Of a stretch of 64,000 nucleotides of DNA, positions 57,221-64,000 are shown in pieces (positions within the stretch are counted from its first letter, which is position 1; every line of letters starts with the position of its first letter). The stretch lies in the NCBI GenBank assembly GCA_900012615.1, contig LT009757.1, positions 1,278,195 through 1,342,194 of the forward strand, read 5' to 3'. A program made the translations under genes and the position numbers. The DNA is from Agrobacterium genomosp. 13 str. CFBP 6927 (lineage in GTDB: Bacteria > Pseudomonadota > Alphaproteobacteria > Rhizobiales > Rhizobiaceae). The notes under the pieces are model-generated. The model saw only the letters and a program-made list of their open reading frames with translations, did not search any database and was not told where the DNA came from.

Positions 57221-58816
57221 ATGGGCGAATATGACTATATCGTCATCGGAGCGGGGAGTGCCGGATGCGTTCTCGCCAACCGCCTTTCGAAAGATCCGAA
57301 CAACCGCGTGCTGCTGCTGGAAGCGGGCGGCAACGATAATTACCACTGGATCCACATTCCGGTCGGTTATCTCTATTGCATTAACAATCCGCGCACTGAC
57401 TGGTGTTTCAAGACGGCGGAAGAGCCGGGGCTCAACGGTCGCTCGCTGATATATCCGCGCGGCAAGGTACTTGGCGGCTGCTCCTCCATCAACGGCATGA
57501 TCTATATGCGCGGCCAGGCGCGCGATTATGATATGTGGCGGCAGCTTGGCTGCGAGGGTTGGGGATGGAACGATATCCTGCCCTATTTCCTGAAGTCGGA
57601 AGACTTTTATCGCGGCAAGAATGATCTGCATTCCGCCGGCGGCGAATGGCGGGTGGAGAAGGCGCGCGTGCGCTGGGATGTGCTGGATGCCTTCCAGAAG
57701 GCGGCGGGCGAGGCGGGTATTCCCGCGACCGATGATTTCAACCGCGGCGACAATGAAGGCGCCGGTTATTTCGACGTCAACCAGCGGGCTGGCTGGCGCT
57801 GGAACACGGCGAAAGCCTTTCTGAAACCGGCGCTTGGCCGCAAGAACCTGACGGTTCTGACCAAGGCCCATGTCAAGCGCCTGATCATCGAAGAAGGCCG
57901 TGTCACCGGCGTCGAGTTTCACCATGACGGCGTCCTGAAAAAGATGCGGGCGCGGCGCGAGACGGTGCTGTCCGCCGGCGCGATCGGCTCGCCGCATATT
58001 CTGGAGCTTTCCGGCGTCGGCCGTGGCGATGTGTTGCAGGCGGCCGGTATCGACACGGTGGCGGAGGTTCAGGGTGTGGGTGAAAACCTGCAGGATCATC
58101 TGCAGCTGCGCATGGTTTACAAGGTCTCCGGCGTTCTGACGCTGAATGAAAGGGCCTCCACCCTGTTCGGCAAGGCGCGGATCGGCCTCGAATATGCGCT
58201 GACGCGCTCCGGGCCGATGTCGATGGCGCCGAGCCAGCTCGGTGTCTTCACCCGTTCCTCGCCGGAAAAGGAAACCGCCGATCTGGAATATCATGTCCAG
58301 CCGGTTTCGCTCGACAAGTTCGGTGATCCGGTTCACACTTTCCCGGCCATTACCGCAAGTGTCTGCAATTTGCGGCCGGAAAGCCGGGGTTCAGTGCATG
58401 TGAAAGGACCGGATTTCGCCATGCAGCCGGAAATCCGCCCGAACTATCTTTCCACCGAAGGCGACCGCCAGGTGGCCATCGACGCCATGCGGCTGACACG
58501 CCGCATCGTCGCCCAGCCGGCCTTCGCGCGCTTCAAGCCGCAGGAATACAAGCCGGGTCCCTCCTTTGAGAACGACAATGATCTTGCAAAGGCGGCGGGC
58601 GATATCGGCACCACCATCTTCCACCCTGTCGGCACGCTGCGCATGGGGTCGGATATGGAAAGCGTGGTCGATGCGCGGCTGAAATTCCGCCGGCTCGCCG
58701 GGCTGCGCGTCGCCGATGCATCGGTGATGCCACGCATCACATCTGGAAATACCAATTCCCCGACGATCATGATTGCCGAAAAGGCCGCCGACATGATCCT
58801 TGCGGATAATCGCTGA
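57221..58816 (+). CDS. GMC oxidoreductase (choline/alcohol dehydrogenase-like)
   Basis: An FAD enzyme of 531 residues. Start [22 protein letters not shown] with the dinucleotide-binding motif, GMC signature 1 [19 protein letters not shown], signature 2 [15 protein letters not shown], and C-terminal catalytic region [12 protein letters not shown] ... [21 protein letters not shown] with the His/Asn pair. The ATG at 57221 is preferred because GGAG stands 6 bases before it; an ATG at 57209 is also in frame. It oxidises an alcohol group with an unknown acceptor. Within this operon it likely acts on the imported compound. Confidence 0.9.
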   Translation: MGEYDYIVIGAGSAGCVLANRLSKDPNNRVLLLEAGGNDNYHWIHIPVGYLYCINNPRTDWCFKTAEEPGLNGRSLIYPRGKVLGGCSSINGMIYMRGQARDYDMWRQLGCEGWGWNDILPYFLKSEDFYRGKNDLHSAGGEWRVEKARVRWDVLDAFQKAAGEAGIPATDDFNRGDNEGAGYFDVNQRAGWRWNTAKAFLKPALGRKNLTVLTKAHVKRLIIEEGRVTGVEFHHDGVLKKMRARRETVLSAGAIGSPHILELSGVGRGDVLQAAGIDTVAEVQGVGENLQDHLQLRMVYKVSGVLTLNERASTLFGKARIGLEYALTRSGPMSMAPSQLGVFTRSSPEKETADLEYHVQPVSLDKFGDPVHTFPAITASVCNLRPESRGSVHVKGPDFAMQPEIRPNYLSTEGDRQVAIDAMRLTRRIVAQPAFARFKPQEYKPGPSFENDNDLAKAAGDIGTTIFHPVGTLRMGSDMESVVDARLKFRRLAGLRVADASVMPRITSGNTNSPTIMIAEKAADMILADNR

Positions 58817-58829
58817 AAGGAGCGCTCCG

Positions 58830-59710
58830 ATGAAGACCGTCGCTTTTATCGGGCTGGGACATATGGGCCTGCCCATGGCCGCCAATCTCGTCAAGGCCGG
58901 ATATGCCGTCAGGGGTCACGATCTTTCCGAAGCCTGCCGCGCGGCGGCGAGAGAGGCGGGCATTCCCGTTGCTGCGGATTCTGCCGAGGCTATCGAAGCG
59001 GCTGACGTGATCATCACCATGCTGCCGAAGGGCGAACATGTGGTTTCCGTCTATGGCGATCTGGTTAAAAAGATTTCTGCTGGCACGCTGCTTATCGACT
59101 GCTCGACGGTGGATATGGAAAGCGCGCTGAAGGCGCATGAACTGGCCGCTTCCGCCGGTTGCCCCTCGGTCGATGCGCCCGTTTCCGGCGGAACGGGCGG
59201 GGCTGCGGCGGGCACCCTGACCTTCATGTGCGGCGGCGAGGCTGCGGCCTTCTCTGCGGCAAAGCCGGTGCTGGAGGCGATGGGCAAGAAGATCGTGCAT
59301 TGCGGCAAGGGTGGCAACGGCCAGGCGGCCAAAATCTGCAACAACATGATCCTCGGCATTTCCATGATCGCCGTTTCGGAAGCTTTTGTTCTGGGCGAAA
59401 AACTCGGGCTTTCGCATCAGGCGCTTTTCGATGTCGCCTCCACCTCTTCCGGGCAATGCTGGTCGCTCACCACCTATTGCCCGGTGCCGGGACCGGTGCC
59501 GACATCGCCCGCAAACAAGGATTACCAGCCCGGATTTGCCGCGGCCCTAATGCTGAAGGATCTGAAGCTTTCGCAGGAGGCCGCGAATGGAGCGGGGGCT
59601 TCCACCCCGCTCGGTGCGGCGGCGGCGGCGCTTTACGAGAACTTCGTCGGCGAAGGAAGCGGCGGGCGCGATTTTTCCGCCATCGTCGAAATGCTGCGCG
59701 GGAGCGAAGC

Positions 59711-59714
<4 letters not shown>
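58830..59714 (+). CDS. 3-hydroxyisobutyrate dehydrogenase family protein
   Basis: A protein of 294 residues from the ATG at 58830, with AAAGGAG upstream. Cofactor motif FIGLGHMGLPMAANLVKAGY, substrate segment VDAPVSGGTGGAAAGTLTFMCGG, catalytic Lys in GNGQAAKICNNMILG and the C-terminal PGPVPTSPANKDYQPGFAAALMLKDLKLS, all typical of true MmsB-type dehydrogenases. It oxidises 3-hydroxyisobutyrate or a close beta-hydroxyacid with NAD. It overlaps the next gene by ATGA. Confidence 0.92.
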
Positions 59715-61666
<1,952 letters not shown>

Positions 61667-61670
61667 GCCG

Positions 61671-62456
61671 ATGGAGGACCAACCGAAAACCGTGCTCGTC
61701 ACGGGTTCCACCAGCGGCATCGGGCTCGCCATCGCCAAACGTTTCGCCGAGGCGGGGTATCTGGTCGCGGTGCATGGCATAGAGACGGCCGAGGAGGCGA
61801 CGCAGGCGCTGGAGGCGGTCGCGAAGGTGGCGCGGCACAGGCCGGTCTATTTTGCCGCCAACCTCGCCAATTATGATGAAAGCGCCCATCTGCCGGAAAC
61901 CGTCATCGCCGAATTCGGTCATATTGACGTCCTCGTCAACAATGCCGGCATCCAGAAAGTCGCGCCGATCGATGAGTTCGATTTTGCCGATTTCTCCCAT
62001 ATTGTTGCTATCTCGCTCGACAGTGCCTTTCACACCATCCGTGCGGCCTTGCCGGGCATGAAGGAAAGGGGTTGGGGCCGCATCGTCAACATTGCTTCCG
62101 CACACGGCCTGCGTGCTTCGCCCTTCAAGGGCCCTTATGTGGCGACCAAACATGCGGTGGTGGGCCTGACGAAAAGCGTGGCGCTGGAAGTCGCCGAACT
62201 CGGCATCACCTGCAACGCCATCTGCCCCGGTTATGTCTGGACGCCGCTTGTCGCGGCCCAGGTTGCCGATCAGGCGCGCGTGCATGGCATGAGCGAGGAG
62301 GATGTGGTGAAAAAGGTGATGCTTGCGCCGCAGCCGACCAGGCGGTTTGTGCAACCGGAAGAAGTGGCGGAAATGGCGCTTTATCTCTCCGGCGATATGG
62401 CGCGCTCCATCACCGGCACCACCATCTCCATCGATGGCGGCTGGACCGCGAAATAA
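61671..62456 (+). CDS. bdhA: 3-hydroxybutyrate dehydrogenase
   Basis: An SDR of 261 residues. Cofactor motif VTGSTSGIGLAIAKRF, NNAGIQKVAPIDEF, catalytic Ser in IASAHGLRASPFKGPYVATKHAVVGLTKSVALE with the YxxxK pair, and the substrate loop ICPGYVWTPLVAAQVADQARVHGMSEEDVV, which is the D-3-hydroxybutyrate dehydrogenase hallmark. It makes acetoacetate from 3-hydroxybutyrate with NAD, feeding the neighbouring acetoacetyl-CoA synthetase. Last gene of the operon proper. Confidence 0.94.
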   Translation: MEDQPKTVLVTGSTSGIGLAIAKRFAEAGYLVAVHGIETAEEATQALEAVAKVARHRPVYFAANLANYDESAHLPETVIAEFGHIDVLVNNAGIQKVAPIDEFDFADFSHIVAISLDSAFHTIRAALPGMKERGWGRIVNIASAHGLRASPFKGPYVATKHAVVGLTKSVALEVAELGITCNAICPGYVWTPLVAAQVADQARVHGMSEEDVVKKVMLAPQPTRRFVQPEEVAEMALYLSGDMARSITGTTISIDGGWTAK

Positions 62457-62574
62457 TTTTCGCGCACGCGCTTGAAGCGAACCGTCTCATCGGCTTCCGG
62501 CATTGTTGAGCGGTTTCAATCCTGTATAGTTTTCGTGGACGGCGGGGTCAGCGCCGTGTTCACGGAAAAGCGTC

Positions 62575-63618
62575 ATGATGAACACAGGGTCTTTTGAAGC
62601 GCCGCTGGCGCGCTCCCGCTTCGATACGCGCCAGGTGCCGAAACGCGACGCCATGGGGCTTTGGCGGGATTCGATCAATGTGCTGTTCGATGCCCGCCTG
62701 CGTCGCCCGCAGGATGACGGTTTCTTCGCCAGCGTCGATGCGGCTTTCATCGGCAATGTCGCGCTCGGCCGCACCCAGTCTTCGGCGCAGGATTTCGACC
62801 GTTCGCGTCACAAGCTTGCCCGCGACGGCATGGACGGTTTTCTCCTGCAATTCTACGCCAGCGGACAAAGCATGTCGCGACGTGGATCGGGCGAGACCGC
62901 AGGCCCCGGCGACCTCTATCTCATCGACATGGCGCAACCGCTGGCCACTGCGACGACAGACCACGACCATCTCAGCCTTGTTGTGCCGCGCCGGCTGCTG
63001 GAAGGCAGGCTTGTCGGTTCCGGCAATCATCATGAACGTGTGCTGCCGGCCGGTCTGCCGCTGGTATCGCTGCTGCGCGAAACGATGACGAGCATCTATC
63101 GCCATTTCGACGTGATGAGCGCCAGTGAGGGCGCAGCCACGGTCTCGCCGCTTCTGGACCTTGCCGCAGCCGCCATCAACAATCATGTCGGGCACGACAA
63201 TGCGCAGGGCGTGCAGCGGGCGCTCAGGGCATCCATCCGGCGCTATATCGACAATCACCTGCTCGATCCGGCCCTGTCGGTGGAAAAGGTGATGGGCGAA
63301 TTCGGCGTATCGCGACGCACCGTCTATCGGCTTTTCGAGCCGCTGGGCGGGTTTTCGGCCTGCATCACCCATCGGCGTCTTGAACGTGCAATGGATTTCC
63401 TGCGGGCACCGCAATCGGCACATATGACGATTGCCGAGGTGGCGGCGTCCTATGGTTTCACCAATCCGGAAAATTTCAGCCGCGTCTTCAAGAAGACCTT
63501 CGGTCTTTCGCCGCGCCAGATGCGCCATTTCGCATCGGAAAGCCGTGACGTCACGTCGGATATTCTGAAGCCTGATAGTGCGGAATGGACACGCTGGATC
63601 GTGCAGCTCGGCCGCTGA
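62575..63618 (+). CDS. AraC family transcriptional regulator
   Basis: A protein of 347 residues. The N-terminal part (about 30-200) is an AraC-binding-like (AraC_binding_2) domain with FLLQFYASGQSMSRRGSGETAGPGDLYLIDM. The C-terminal double helix-turn-helix (about 220-335) contains MGEFGVSRRTVYRLFEPLGGFSACITHRRLERAMDFLR and IAEVAASYGFTNPENFSRVFKKTFGLSPRQM. It lies 118 bases after bdhA on the same strand and may regulate the 52.5-62.5 kb operon besides LysR. The ATG at 62575 follows GGAAAAGCGTC. Confidence 0.93.
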   Translation: MMNTGSFEAPLARSRFDTRQVPKRDAMGLWRDSINVLFDARLRRPQDDGFFASVDAAFIGNVALGRTQSSAQDFDRSRHKLARDGMDGFLLQFYASGQSMSRRGSGETAGPGDLYLIDMAQPLATATTDHDHLSLVVPRRLLEGRLVGSGNHHERVLPAGLPLVSLLRETMTSIYRHFDVMSASEGAATVSPLLDLAAAAINNHVGHDNAQGVQRALRASIRRYIDNHLLDPALSVEKVMGEFGVSRRTVYRLFEPLGGFSACITHRRLERAMDFLRAPQSAHMTIAEVAASYGFTNPENFSRVFKKTFGLSPRQMRHFASESRDVTSDILKPDSAEWTRWIVQLGR

Positions 63619-63769
63619 TCACGCTTTGCCGGGCTTTATCTGACACTTTATGACGGTTTGTTGGCACAATTCGACCATTCGCTGCGGTTGCGTCGCAACG
63701 GGGATGTGCAGCTCGTCCAGACGTGCCAAATAAGGGGAAGTTATTTTATCGATATATTGCCTGACAATC

Positions 63770-64000
63770 ATGATGTTGAGAATTCCTGCTTTTCTGGACC
63801 TTTGGCGTGGATGGCGCCATGCGGTTAAAAGATACCTTTCCTTTTCCGGCACCCGCTTTCATGCGGGAACATTGCCCCCGCCGTCGGCGAATTCCGACAA
63901 CCCGCCAGACGATATCTGGGAAACGGATGGCGGTGGAACACGCCTGCCGGTCTCCTGGCTCGGCCTCGGGCAAAGCTTCAGCGCGGTGGATGTGGCAGAG
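63770..64000 (+). CDS. Possible gene start cut by the right edge
   Basis: An open frame of 77 codons runs off the edge: MMLRIPAFLDLWRGWRHAVK, then a Pro/Ser/Asn-rich part and DIWETDGGGTRLPVSWLGLG. The start has no ribosome-binding sequence close to it. Codon composition is plausible for this replicon but no family is recognised. Antisense frames cover the same bases. Confidence 0.4.
   Translation, partial: MMLRIPAFLDLWRGWRHAVKRYLSFSGTRFHAGTLPPPSANSDNPPDDIWETDGGGTRLPVSWLGLGQSFSAVDVAE

Noticed and set aside
56723..58336. 537-codon minus-strand open frame
   Set aside because: Antisense of livM and the GMC oxidoreductase.

Overview
The window comes from a Rhizobiaceae chromosome or chromid, most probably Agrobacterium or a close Rhizobium relative. 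The reasons are the order glgP-glgB-glgC-glgA-pgm, the NadQ-type regulator in front of nadABC, a TIGR02300-type acidic protein beside tRNA-Ala, cmk-rpsA, an alpha-r14-type small RNA with anti-Shine-Dalgarno loops, GC-rich coding sequence and dispersed mosaic palindromic repeats. This identification rests on recognition and not on a database search.

Layout. 1-9374 (minus): a glycogen operon glgP-B-C-A-pgm, with a mosaic repeat and a possible next gene start at the left edge. 9817-11930: class II glutamine amidotransferase and Asp/Glu racemase (minus), divergent from an AsnC/Lrp regulator. 11949-16094: aldose epimerase-like protein, two oxidoreductases and a divergent idonate-type alcohol dehydrogenase, with a GntR/IdnR-like palindromic operator. 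16285-23462: an anaerobox, a GbsR/MarR-type regulator and cydDCAB plus the unlisted 40-residue cydX. 23497-24382: three small stress or unknown genes. 24535-28899 (minus): nadQ-nadA-nadB-nadC with two palindromes between nadQ and nadA. 29106-30033: a PAS protein and a degenerate nuclease-like exported protein. 30108-33503: tRNA-Ala, the acidic protein, cmk, rpsA and a strong terminator. 33553-36929 (minus): three unrecognised genes that share a C-terminal motif and an apparent helical repeat. 37013-39176: RNase D-like exonuclease, deoxyribosyltransferase, SDR. 39299-39420: small RNA. 39731-46309: M24 peptidase plus a dipeptide ABC transporter operon. 46366-50028: sugar-acid catabolism (UxuB-like, GntR regulator, enolase-superfamily dehydratase). 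50215-51237: luciferase-like oxidoreductase. 51374-63618: LysR regulator divergent from a nine-gene run made of a HAAT-family ABC transporter, GMC oxidoreductase, beta-hydroxyacid dehydrogenase, acetoacetyl-CoA synthetase and 3-hydroxybutyrate dehydrogenase, then an AraC regulator.

How the parts fit. The glg block makes and degrades glycogen from glucose-1-phosphate, with pgm linking it to central metabolism. The cyd block builds a high-affinity quinol oxidase and has an FNR/FixK-like site in front. The nad block is de novo NAD synthesis under a Nudix-winged-helix repressor. The 52.5-62.5 kb block looks like uptake of an organic acid or alcohol that is converted to acetoacetyl-CoA. The least explained parts are the 33.5-36.9 kb trio and the possible control of the 52.5 kb transporter by the 39.3 kb small RNA, whose loops match the Shine-Dalgarno region of the binding-protein gene.
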